From Prevotella sp. (GTDB lineage: Bacteria > Bacteroidota > Bacteroidia > Bacteroidales > Bacteroidaceae), in the NCBI GenBank assembly GCA_016281815.1, contig JAEEJK010000049.1, forward strand, positions 1 through 64,000: DNA of 64,000 nucleotides, written 5' to 3'. A program made the position numbers and the translations under genes. Below the pieces are notes generated by a model. That model was not told where the DNA came from. It did not search any database and saw only the letters and a list, made by a program, of their open reading frames with translations. This document shows, piece after piece, positions 1 to 7,430 of the stretch (position 1 is its first letter; every line of letters starts with the position of its first letter).

Positions 1-1
1 C

Positions 2-3000
2 ATGAAATGGGGTGCCCAATGGCAAATGTCCAACAAATTCTATGAGCTTTGCAACAATTGTTCTCAGGAGGTGACTAGCATGAACGGAGTCAACGGAGTG
101 ATGCTCACTGGTTCCAATGGCAACTCCATTTTCTTGCCCTTCACAGGTAGCTATGATGAAGATGGCACATTTAATCCATCAAACTCCCTCTATTGGGAAA
201 GTGATGGTGTCTCTTTCCAACCTGGTACGGCCTATTGCGCATGGCTCAATTCGGATGGTTTGAGTATAGGAGAAGGGTGGAAATACACCGGAGGCTCCAT
301 ACGCCCAATAGCCATCGAATCCTCTGCGACTCCTTTGCAGTTATCAGAAAGCAGCATTGATATTACCGAGGGAGACAATGCCACCGTGCAAATCACTTCC
401 GGCTCCGGCAGCTACTCTGTCACGAGCAGCAATGAGAATGTGGCGACAGCAGCAATAGATGGCAGTTTGGTGACAATCACCGCCGTAGGTGAAGGCACCG
501 CCACCATCACCGTTACTGACACGCAGAGCGGTGAGACAGCCATCATCAGGGTGACGGTGTCCCCCGTTGCTCCTCCAATGCCTACGTCACCCTCACCTTC
601 TGAGGACGCGGACAATGTGGCCACGCGAGGCACTTTCAGTTGGACCACCATTCCCGATGATGAGGAAAGTACACTCAGGTATGAACTGTTCTTGGACACA
701 GACAGCAGTTCTGTGTACAGCAACAGCGAAGTCTACATGGTAGGGCAGGGCAACACATGCCGTTTCTCCGGCCTCGAACCAAATACGAAGTACTATTGGA
801 AGGTCATCGTGTTTAATGAGAGCGGCGGACACACGACAAGTGATATCTGGAGTTTCACGACAAGAGAAACCGCACCGTCCTCATCCTCTATAAGGGGCGA
901 TGTCAATGGTGACAGGAACGTTACTGTGGCAGATGTCATGCTGATGGTCAACTATGTGCTCCAGAAGTCCATCAATCATTTCTTGGTTAAGAATGCCGAT
1001 GTCAACGATGATGGAAAGGTCACCGTGACGGACATCATGAAAACCATCAAGATCATCATGAGCGGTCAAGGCTTCAACAAAATAGAACTGCCTGAGGGAG
1101 CGAACATCAACGTTTCAAACCTGACCGTCCTCAATGATGGCGAACAGGTAACGGTGGACAATGCCGGGACATTCAGCACCGCCGACGGAGACATGATGGC
1201 TTTCAATGGTGACAGCCTTGTCTATATCAGTTATGGAAGTCAGGACGATTGCAGGACGCTGAATTCCCAGGAGACCGCTATCTCGCTTCTCCTGCCCCTC
1301 ATTCCGTATGCCGTGACCGACATGGACGATGACTCCTTCTGGCTGCTGAAGCAGATGATAGGGCATCTTGAGCAGACCCGTGAGTTGGCAGCAGCCATCG
1401 ACCAAAGCATCATCGACAAGGGATACCTCGACATGGCGGCTGTCAATCCGCAATATGTTGCTGCAGCAGCAGAGGTGCATAGGCGGCTGGGCTTCGATGA
1501 CAGCGAACCCGCCCATAGCCGTATGAGAAAAGTGAAGAAAACGAGTTATCCTATCTTTGTATATGGAAACAAGGAGACTTATGGTGACGGTTTCACCCTC
1601 GTCAAGGACCACACCATATGGGGAACGGGTGATAAGGGCGACTGCTGGAAATGTAAGTTCACCATTTTCAATGCTGACCGTTGGTGTTATACGAGTTTAA
1701 TCAAAACAAAGAAGAACAATGCTGGGGGGTTCGATAGAATTGATGATGGGTTTACAGACACTTTCACTAACTTGATCAAACCAATGAATGTGAGCGCATT
1801 TATGGACTGGGGCACCCTTTCCGATATGGCGATCAACCCTAAGGATTTCATGAGCAACTTGTCAGACCCAGACTTTGATAGAGTTGCCAGTCTGCTTTGG
1901 GAGCCTATCAAGAACTTTGGGCATATTATCAAAGGGGAAGATACAGAAATAAGTTCTTTCGATAAAATTAAGAAATCTGGCATTGAGTTTGATCTTTATC
2001 CCGACAGCGAACAACTGGCGATTTTGGGGCCGGGTGATGATTTAAAACTGTTTATGTTTAACTTTGTAAAAATAGGCGTCTGTCCATTTATTAAAATATT
2101 AATCAAAGAGTATAAGAAAAGTGATGATTACAAAAATGAGGATATTTTGGATAAGCTTATGATATATTTCGCGGAATGGATGTGTAAAGACTATACTTTC
2201 GTTCATGAAGAGATTTTTGCCACAATGGCAGATTCATCTAAACCATTTAGTGAAAGGTTTTTGGTACCATTAGAAAAAGTTATAGCCAAATACTTCAATT
2301 TTATTAAAGACGAAGCCCTTGTGGGGAGTGTTTCCGAATTTATTTTTAAATACGGCTTTGGTAATTTGCCTATAGGTTATGATGACCCTCAAGTCAAGGA
2401 GATCTTTAGGATATACAAGACCATTCTGACAGTCGGAGACATTCTGCTTTTCAATCTTCACTCCCAATACAAGGGTAGTGTCTTTTTGATTGATCATGGG
2501 CCTTCCTATGAGAGTTATCACGAAAGACAATATGAGAATTTCACTGTGGGCGATGTGACATTCACCATGATGAAACTCCCGGGCGGCCCATTCATGATGG
2601 GTGCGGAGCCTGATGACAAACGTGCAGACGGTAGCGAAAAGCCACTCCATTATGTGAACCTTAAAAAGTTCGCCATCGGAGAAACGGAGGTGACACAGTC
2701 TTTGTGGCAGGCCGTCATGGGAAGCAATCCCTCTAAGTTTGTGAATGGCAATAGGCCGGTGGATAATGTGAGTTGGCTCGACTGTCAGGAGTTCATCACC
2801 AAACTCAACCAACTTACAGGCCGAACTTTCCGCTTGCCCACGGAGGCAGAGTGGGAATTCGCAGCGTGTGGCGGAATGTACAAGCGTGGATATCCGTATG
2901 CAGGTGGTGAGAGTGTTGATGAAGTGGCTTGGTATAAAAATAATGGCAGCGACGAAACTCATCCTGTTCGGTTGAAGAAAGCCAATGAGTTCGGACTTTA

Positions 3001-3829
3001 CGACATGTCCGGCAACGTGATGGAATGGTGCCAGGACTTCTATGATGCCAATTATTATGGTCATTCACCAGAGGAAAATCCGTGCAACGATGCCACCGCC
3101 AGCCTTTATGCACGCGTCCTTCGTGGTGGCAGTTGGCATTGGGATGACAAATACTGTCGCGTCTCTTCCAGAAACAACAATGCGCAGGGGGTGAAAGCGG
3201 AACAATTCGGCCTGAGACTGGCCATGGATGTCAGCGACACTCCACAAGCCTATCTCACTTGCCCCGATGACCATCACCCGCACATGATAGACCTCGGCCT
3301 TCCCTCCGGCACGAAATGGGCCTGTTGCAATGTCGGTGCCACCACGCCTACAGGCTACGGCGGCTATTACGCCTGGGGAGAGACGGAGGAAAAGGACTAC
3401 TATGATTGGAGCACCTACATCCATTGTGACGGGTCTCAAGCAACCTGCCACAACCTCGGCAGCGACATCGCTGGCACGCAGTATGATGTGGCTCATGTGA
3501 AATGGGGCGGCTCTTGGGTGATGCCTTCCAAGGCTCAGCAGGATGAATTGCGAGAGAACTGTTCTTCAGAATGGACCACGGTCAACGGTGTCAACGGCAG
3601 GATATTTACCGGCTCCAATGGCGGTAGCATCTTTTTGCCTGCGGCGGGCTACCGCTGGGACGATGGCCTCAACGACGTCGGCAGCGACGGCTACAACTGG
3701 TCATCGACGCAGGCCCCGTCGTACTCGGACGACGCTTACGGCCTCTGCCTCTTCTTCTACTCGGGCCGCGTCTACTGGGGCTACTGCGGCCGCGGCCACG
3801 GTCTAAGCGTTCGCCCGGTTTCCAGATAA
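2..3829 (+). CDS. Multidomain surface protein with FGE-sulfatase domain and DGR-type variable C terminus (5' partial)
   Basis: The reading frame is already open at the window edge and begins inside a lectin-like domain, so the true start is probably upstream. Order in the visible 1275 residues: partial C-type-lectin/FISUMP-like domain (1-105, ending in G-G-S-I-R-P); bacterial Ig-like repeat (~110-187); fibronectin type III-like repeat (~190-290); dockerin-like pair of calcium loops (~297-355, D-V-N-G-D and D-V-N-D-D-G); a long unassigned stretch (~360-845) whose DNA turns AT-rich around 1.68-2.5 kb; a formylglycine-generating-enzyme/SUMF1 fold (~846-1080, with RLPTEAEWEFA and the MSGNVMEW and RGGSW motifs); and a second FISUMP/C-type-lectin domain (~1092-1275) ending GLSVRPVS. 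The last domain carries the NNC-codon signature of a DGR target. Probably an exported ligand-binding protein; FGE-like folds in such proteins often serve as display scaffolds rather than enzymes, so the activity is uncertain. Confidence 0.85.
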   Translation: MKWGAQWQMSNKFYELCNNCSQEVTSMNGVNGVMLTGSNGNSIFLPFTGSYDEDGTFNPSNSLYWESDGVSFQPGTAYCAWLNSDGLSIGEGWKYTGGSIRPIAIESSATPLQLSESSIDITEGDNATVQITSGSGSYSVTSSNENVATAAIDGSLVTITAVGEGTATITVTDTQSGETAIIRVTVSPVAPPMPTSPSPSEDADNVATRGTFSWTTIPDDEESTLRYELFLDTDSSSVYSNSEVYMVGQGNTCRFSGLEPNTKYYWKVIVFNESGGHTTSDIWSFTTRETAPSSSSIRGDVNGDRNVTVADVMLMVNYVLQKSINHFLVKNADVNDDGKVTVTDIMKTIKIIMSGQGFNKIELPEGANINVSNLTVLNDGEQVTVDNAGTFSTADGDMMAFNGDSLVYISYGSQDDCRTLNSQETAISLLLPLIPYAVTDMDDDSFWLLKQMIGHLEQTRELAAAIDQSIIDKGYLDMAAVNPQYVAAAAEVHRRLGFDDSEPAHSRMRKVKKTSYPIFVYGNKETYGDGFTLVKDHTIWGTGDKGDCWKCKFTIFNADRWCYTSLIKTKKNNAGGFDRIDDGFTDTFTNLIKPMNVSAFMDWGTLSDMAINPKDFMSNLSDPDFDRVASLLWEPIKNFGHIIKGEDTEISSFDKIKKSGIEFDLYPDSEQLAILGPGDDLKLFMFNFVKIGVCPFIKILIKEYKKSDDYKNEDILDKLMIYFAEWMCKDYTFVHEEIFATMADSSKPFSERFLVPLEKVIAKYFNFIKDEALVGSVSEFIFKYGFGNLPIGYDDPQVKEIFRIYKTILTVGDILLFNLHSQYKGSVFLIDHGPSYESYHERQYENFTVGDVTFTMMKLPGGPFMMGAEPDDKRADGSEKPLHYVNLKKFAIGETEVTQSLWQAVMGSNPSKFVNGNRPVDNVSWLDCQEFITKLNQLTGRTFRLPTEAEWEFAACGGMYKRGYPYAGGESVDEVAWYKNNGSDETHPVRLKKANEFGLYDMSGNVMEWCQDFYDANYYGHSPEENPCNDATASLYARVLRGGSWHWDDKYCRVSSRNNNAQGVKAEQFGLRLAMDVSDTPQAYLTCPDDHHPHMIDLGLPSGTKWACCNVGATTPTGYGGYYAWGETEEKDYYDWSTYIHCDGSQATCHNLGSDIAGTQYDVAHVKWGGSWVMPSKAQQDELRENCSSEWTTVNGVNGRIFTGSNGGSIFLPAAGYRWDDGLNDVGSDGYNWSSTQAPSYSDDAYGLCLFFYSGRVYWGYCGRGHGLSVRPVSR
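3641..3826 (+). other. Candidate diversity-generating retroelement variable region (VR)
   Basis: This is the 3' end of the surface-protein gene. Between 3737 and 3799, 19 of 21 codons end in C, and the first two bases spread over Tyr, Gly, Leu, Cys, Phe, Arg, Val and His. These are interleaved with fixed codons (W-S-S-T-Q, P-S, S, A-Y, W) and close with GLSVRPVS. Bacteroidetes DGR targets are known to have this arrangement: the template holds AAC (Asn) codons that adenine mutagenesis turns into NNC. The GC content jumps sharply compared with the rest of the gene. No template repeat and no reverse transcriptase gene were found in the window, so the DGR core would have to lie upstream of it or elsewhere. 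Confidence 0.75.
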
Positions 3830-4267
3830 GTGCATCCTTGCCCCGACCCCTCGCCCCCTTGCGCCCCCCCACTCGGCATGGGGACAAATCATGACGCCGC
3901 GAACAAAATTCAAAATGGACTGCAATCATGTCAATAAAAGAAATCCCATCGAGAGCAAGTCACCTTTGGAAAGCATGGCTTTTCTCGCCGACGTGAAACG
4001 TCAGTTAGCAAGCATGATATGAGTTGACATTAAGAGATACAAGGATGCACGCCAACAAATCGGAGTTGGTAAATTCAATAGGCGGTCGGCCTTGCCGAAA
4101 AACAAATAGGCGAGGAAAAATTAGCATTTGGGATGGCTTCGCTACCATGTAAAAAGATTCCTTCCCTCATCAGTATCAGCAGACTGCCGCATCTGGGTGG
4201 CGTTTTTGAATCATGAGGACGGGGAATATGATACATTTTTGGCATGCAAATAGGCTGTCGCCTATGC

Positions 4268-4287
4268 GGACGCGATGCATCGCGTCC
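4268..4287. repeat. 20-bp perfect palindrome, copy 1
   Basis: GGACGCGATGCATCGCGTCC is its own reverse complement. With its flanks it is an inverted partner of the copy at 4331: CGGAC...CCCTAC here against GTAGG...GTCCG there, about 35 bp apart. It lies between genes and resembles a dispersed REP-like or terminator-like element. Confidence 0.7.
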
Positions 4288-4330
4288 CTACTGTGCGCCC
4301 TTTCATTTTAGTCTGCCGTTGTGAGGGTAG

Positions 4331-4350
4331 GGACGCGATGTATCGCGTCC
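4331..4350. repeat. 20-bp palindrome, copy 2
   Basis: GGACGCGATGTATCGCGTCC differs from copy 1 by one central base. It has the same flanks (GTAGG before, CG after) as copy 3 at 6272. Confidence 0.7.
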
Positions 4351-4479
4351 GAAATAAATCTCCGACCTCCAACCCTCCAACATCCAATAATTCTCTGTTC
4401 CTTTGTGTCTCTGTGTTGAAAAATGAATCGCGGGGACGGGGATTCTGATACAGTGGGCAAACAATGCCGCCGGTGTATC

Positions 4480-4545
4480 AGGGGTGTATCCTTCCGCACG
4501 TCCTTTCTCCAATCCTTTCGCACGTCAGATTTCCATTCCTATCTC
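4480..4545 (-). pseudogene. Remnant of Rpn-type PD-(D/E)XK nuclease/transposase C-terminal tail
   Basis: Read on the minus strand this gives M-E-I, a TGA stop, then RAKGLEKGRAEGY. The Lys-Gly-Leu-Glu-Lys-Gly repeat is typical of the extreme C terminus of the Rpn family (PDDEXK_2, annotated as recombination-promoting nuclease or putative transposase). There are further stops just upstream and no body of the gene. A longer remnant of the same tail lies on the other side of the neighbouring ATPase gene (6300-6490). Confidence 0.5.
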
Positions 4546-4622
4546 TTATTTTATTTTCCCGTAGTTTTGCGGATTAGCAAAAAATGCCTATCTTCGCAGG
4601 TGAAATCAAATTAGCAGCCATC

Positions 4623-6206
4623 ATGGGAACATATATAGACCTTGGAAACTCCGGATTCCAGTCAGTCAGGGCCGACGAATACGTCGATAAGTCGGGACTC
4701 ATCAGCATCGTCAACGGCACGCTCTTCACCCGGCGGCGTTTCAGTTGTGTCACGCGCTGCCGCCGCTTCGGCAAGTCGATGGCGGCAGAGATGCTGTGCG
4801 CCTACTACGACCACTCGTGCGACTCCCGCAGCCTCTTCGCCGACTTGGAGATAGCCGCTGACCCGTCGTTTGAGAAGCATCTCAACAAATACCCCGTCAT
4901 CTACCTCGACATGACCAATTTCACCACCCGCGACATCCCCAATAATGAGATTGTCGCCGTGTTGCAGAGAGAGGTTAAGGAGGAGGTCAGCAAACTCTAT
5001 CCCGATGCGGGAACGCGACCGGAGGATGACCTGATGGCAGCCCTGATAAAGATAGCCGACCACTACCACCAGCATTTCATCATCATCATCGACGAATGGG
5101 ATGCCATCTGCCGTGAAACATCGGGAGATAAGACGGTGATGGACAAATATGTCAATTTCCTCCGCCGCATGTTCAAAGGAAGCAATACGACCCAGGTCTT
5201 CGCTGCTGTCTATATGACCGGCATCTTGCCAATCAAGAAATATAAGACAGAATCGGCACTGAACAATTTCTGGGAGTATTCGATGGTGGAACCCATGGAG
5301 ATGGCCCATTACTTTGGCTTCACAAAGGAGGAAGTGCGGATTCTGGCAGAGAAGTATGGCGCAGACTTCGACGAACTGGTGAAGTGGTACGATGGCTACC
5401 AGATTGGCGATGAGCCGTCGATGTTCAACCCTAACAGCGTAATGATGGCACTGAGAAGCCGCCGCTGTCGCAGTTTCTGGGCTACAACGGGTGCCTTCGA
5501 TGCCGTGGCCGACTATATCAAGATGAACTACGAGGGGCTGAAGGATGACATCATAGAAATGCTGGCCGGCGGCCGGTGCCTCGTCGACCCCACCAAGTTC
5601 CAGAACGATATGTCGATCGTCCGCAGCCGTGACGACGTGCTCACCGTGCTCATCCACCTGGGCTACCTGTCATACAACTGGCGTAAGGACGAGTGCTACA
5701 TCCCCAACCGCGAGGTGGCGGGGGAGATGGTTAACGCCGTGGAGACGACGGACTGGACGAACCTCATCCGTGCCATCCAACAATCGAGACAACTCCTGCG
5801 TGTCACTTTGGAGGGCGACAGCGAGGCGGTGGCTCGCGGCGTGGACGCCGCCCACGATGAGAACACGAGCATCCTGTCGTACAACAACGAGAACTCCCTG
5901 GCCTGCGTGCTCTCCATCGCCTACTACTATGCACGCAACGACTATGTCATCCACCGCGAATTGCCTTCGGGTAAGGGCTTCGCTGACTTGGTGTTGCTGC
6001 CGCGCAAGAACGTGGACAAGCCGGCTCTCGTCTTGGAGTTGAAGTACAACCGTGATGCGGTAAGTGCCATCGACCAGATCCTCCGCAGACAATACCCCGC
6101 CAAAGTGGCACAATACACTGGTGACCTCTTCCTTGTGGGTATCAACTACGACCGCAACGAGAAGACGCATGAGTGCCAAATCATCCATTTCGAAAAGGAA
6201 AAATGA
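4623..6206 (+). CDS. AAA-ATPase-like / PD-(D/E)XK nuclease superfamily protein
   Basis: This is a 527-residue protein of the common Bacteroidetes type that joins an AAA-ATPase-like domain (PF09820-like) to a C-terminal PD-(D/E)XK domain (PF08011-like). The ATP-binding part shows a modified Walker A in CRRFGKSMAAEM and a Walker B strand ending IIIDEWDAI. The nuclease fold near the C terminus shows GFADLVLLP followed by the LELKYN strand (D...ExK). An upstream in-frame ATG at 4584 exists, but homologues normally start with the 'MGTYIDLGNSGF'-like sequence at 4623, so that start is preferred. The role is unknown; these genes are multicopy, and a selfish-element or defence function has been suggested. 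Decayed Rpn tails and identical palindromes on both sides support a mobile or rearranged setting. Confidence 0.85.
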   Translation: MGTYIDLGNSGFQSVRADEYVDKSGLISIVNGTLFTRRRFSCVTRCRRFGKSMAAEMLCAYYDHSCDSRSLFADLEIAADPSFEKHLNKYPVIYLDMTNFTTRDIPNNEIVAVLQREVKEEVSKLYPDAGTRPEDDLMAALIKIADHYHQHFIIIIDEWDAICRETSGDKTVMDKYVNFLRRMFKGSNTTQVFAAVYMTGILPIKKYKTESALNNFWEYSMVEPMEMAHYFGFTKEEVRILAEKYGADFDELVKWYDGYQIGDEPSMFNPNSVMMALRSRRCRSFWATTGAFDAVADYIKMNYEGLKDDIIEMLAGGRCLVDPTKFQNDMSIVRSRDDVLTVLIHLGYLSYNWRKDECYIPNREVAGEMVNAVETTDWTNLIRAIQQSRQLLRVTLEGDSEAVARGVDAAHDENTSILSYNNENSLACVLSIAYYYARNDYVIHRELPSGKGFADLVLLPRKNVDKPALVLELKYNRDAVSAIDQILRRQYPAKVAQYTGDLFLVGINYDRNEKTHECQIIHFEKEK

Positions 6207-6232
6207 ATCATGGGACGGGGATTTTGATTCAT
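6203..6232. repeat. Short inverted repeat at the ATPase gene stop codon
   Basis: ATGAATCA (6203-6210) and TGATTCAT (6225-6232) are perfect 8-bp arms around the GGGACGGGGAT motif; the stop codon of the preceding gene lies in the left arm. Related motifs occur near 4210, 4424 and, as GATTTTGATTCATA, at 28211 just after another stop codon. Confidence 0.5.
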
Positions 6233-6271
6233 GTATGTCCTCTAAGCCATGAATGGCAGTTCAACAAGTAG

Positions 6272-6291
6272 GGACGCGATGTATCGCGTCC
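6272..6291. repeat. 20-bp palindrome, copy 3
   Basis: Identical to copy 2 (4331-4350), including the GTAGG left flank. It again sits directly downstream (in minus-strand terms) of an Rpn-type tail, which suggests that palindrome and tail travelled together. Confidence 0.7.
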
Positions 6292-6299
6292 GCAAGCCA

Positions 6300-6490
6300 A
6301 ATGTATTCCTTCCGCATGTCCTTTCTCCAATCCTATTTCCATGCCCATCTCCATGCCTGAGCGTTTACCTTTCTGCAGGGCGGTCTCCACTACGTTGATG
6401 AGGTCGCGGTACACCTTCACACTCTCCTAGTAGTCGAACCGCTCCTCGGGTGAAAGTTTGGCCCTCTGTATCTTTGTGTTGGAATGGTCT
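6300..6490 (-). pseudogene. Rpn family nuclease/transposase, C-terminal fragment with in-frame stop
   Basis: The minus-strand translation reads NTKIQRAKLSPEERFDY, a TAG stop at 6427-6429, then ESVKVYRDLINVVETALQKG and a Met/Gly/Glu-rich KGLEKG-type tail. This matches the usual end of Rpn/PDDEXK_2 proteins, where 'LSPEER..Y..S(L/V)KVYRD' is conserved, but the catalytic N-terminal part is missing and a stop interrupts the segment. It is therefore a dead fragment. It explains the open frame in this stretch, which is not an independent gene. Confidence 0.7.
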
Positions 6491-6528
6491 TGAAAACACT
6501 GATTTTCAACACCTCACATCATTGAGAA

Positions 6529-6683
6529 CTCAATTTTTCCCCCTTTTTGCGAACGCCTTGGCGTTTTTTGCTTCGCTGATTTTTTGTCGTGACTCGGCAT
6601 TGCTGATGCAAAGCATCGCTCTGCTCTCGCTACTTAAAAAATTCGCAAGCATCAGCGTTTGAAAAATGACATCCAAAAATGTT
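6529..6683. repeat. Dispersed repeat, long copy
   Basis: This copy runs from CTCAATT to AAAATGTTT and is matched at 27529-27621, where about 60-80 internal bases are missing. Shared blocks are CGAACGCCTTGGCGTTTTTT, CAAGCATCAGC and CCAAAATG with adjoining bases. It contains a hairpin followed by a T run (6552-6569). No coding meaning was found on either strand. Confidence 0.6.
6552..6569 (+). terminator. Hairpin plus T-run inside dispersed repeat
   Basis: AACGCC-TT-GGCGTT is followed by TTTT. It has an intrinsic-terminator shape but a short stem. The same structure occurs at 27555-27572. Confidence 0.4.
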
Positions 6684-6890
6684 TTTCTTCTTTTTTCCTA
6701 AGTGAAGCGGTTTTTAATCTTCTCTTCATTTCAGATGGGTACACCTGTAGCAACATCTTGAGAAAGATGCACCCATCCACTACAATATGACGGGATTTTT
6801 GAATACTGTATTGAAGAAACGACATGCGAATCAAATTTCAAATATTCTTTTGTTTTTCAGCATTTTATTTCGATAAACAGAATTTTTCAC

Positions 6891-6898
6891 TAACTTTG
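6891..6898 (+). promoter_or_regulatory. -7 promoter box of the fur-purA-hisS unit
   Basis: TAACTTTG matches the Bacteroidetes -7 consensus TAnnTTTG. TTTC at 6868-6871 lies 19 bp upstream as a one-mismatch -33 element. The start codon follows 25 bp downstream. Confidence 0.55.
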
Positions 6899-6923
6899 CA
6901 CGGAATTTGAGAGAAGTGAACTG

Positions 6924-7430
6924 ATGGAAGACAATATATTGCAGAAAGCAAGGCAGACCCTGACGTCATATCTGGAGGAGAACAAGCGCAGAAAAACCCC
7001 AGAACGCTATGCCATACTCGATGCCATATATCATATCAACGGACATTTCACCTTGGAAGAGTTGGGGGCCAAAATGGAGGCTGACAACTTCAGGGTGAGC
7101 AAGGCCACACTCTACAATGCCATCAACTTGTTCATGCAGATAAGGTTGGTGGTGAGGCACACCTTTCAGCAGGGTACGCAATACGAGGCTTGCTTCCACA
7201 GCGACTATCATTGTCATCAGATTTGCACGATGTGTGGAAAGGTGCAGGAGGTGGGAGCCCCTGTGTCTGCACTGATCGGGAACATCAAACTCAAAAGATT
7301 CCACCCGATGGGATGTTCGCTCGACATCTATGGGGTTTGCAGTTCTTGCCATGCCAAGATGACAAGGATGAAAAGCAGAAAACAAATGATAAAATCAAAT
7401 AGCAAGAAAAATGAACAAAGGAAAAGTTGA
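6924..7430 (+). CDS. fur: Fur family transcriptional regulator
   Basis: The 168-residue protein has the Fur layout: N-terminal winged helix (TPERYAILDAIY...FTLEELGAKM...VSKATLYNAINLF) and a C-terminal metal-binding dimerisation domain with the paired cysteines CTMC and CSSC that hold the structural zinc. His-rich segments (FHSDYHCHQI) supply further metal ligands. Fur family members are metal- or peroxide-responsive DNA-binding repressors in the cytoplasm; which signal this one senses cannot be read from the sequence. Its last 20 bases overlap purA, so the two are translated from one message. The Lys/Arg/Asn-rich tail after the last CxxC pair is longer than usual for the family. Confidence 0.88.
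   Translation: MEDNILQKARQTLTSYLEENKRRKTPERYAILDAIYHINGHFTLEELGAKMEADNFRVSKATLYNAINLFMQIRLVVRHTFQQGTQYEACFHSDYHCHQICTMCGKVQEVGAPVSALIGNIKLKRFHPMGCSLDIYGVCSSCHAKMTRMKSRKQMIKSNSKKNEQRKS

Larger units (their letters stand above)
3830..4622. other. Repeat-rich intergenic region with gene debris
   Basis: The first 60 bases are almost pure C/G runs, where the initiation-of-mutagenic-homing element of a DGR target would be expected. Two short frames follow that resemble decayed coding DNA but could not be assigned: 3915-4022 (35 codons, containing MAFLADVKRQL) and 4024-4149 (about 41 codons, containing GRPCRKTNRRGK). From 4.2 kb there are two 20-bp palindromes, a tail of an Rpn-type nuclease on the minus strand, and two copies of a motif resembling GAATC-N-GGACGGGGAT (near 4210 and 4424) that recurs just after the next gene at 6203. 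No intact gene is visible. Confidence 0.5.

Noticed and set aside
2270..3064. 264-codon minus-strand open frame inside the surface-protein gene
   Set aside because: Antisense shadow of the FGE-like domain; the plus-strand frame shows recognisable motifs and this one does not.
4303..4523. Two overlapping minus-strand frames of about 70 codons
   Set aside because: They join an Rpn tail to palindrome translation (RDTSRPYP); not a gene in their own right.
4662..5657. 331-codon minus-strand open frame
   Set aside because: Shadow of the ATPase-nuclease gene; the His/Val/Asp-rich translation is typical of the antisense of this codon usage.
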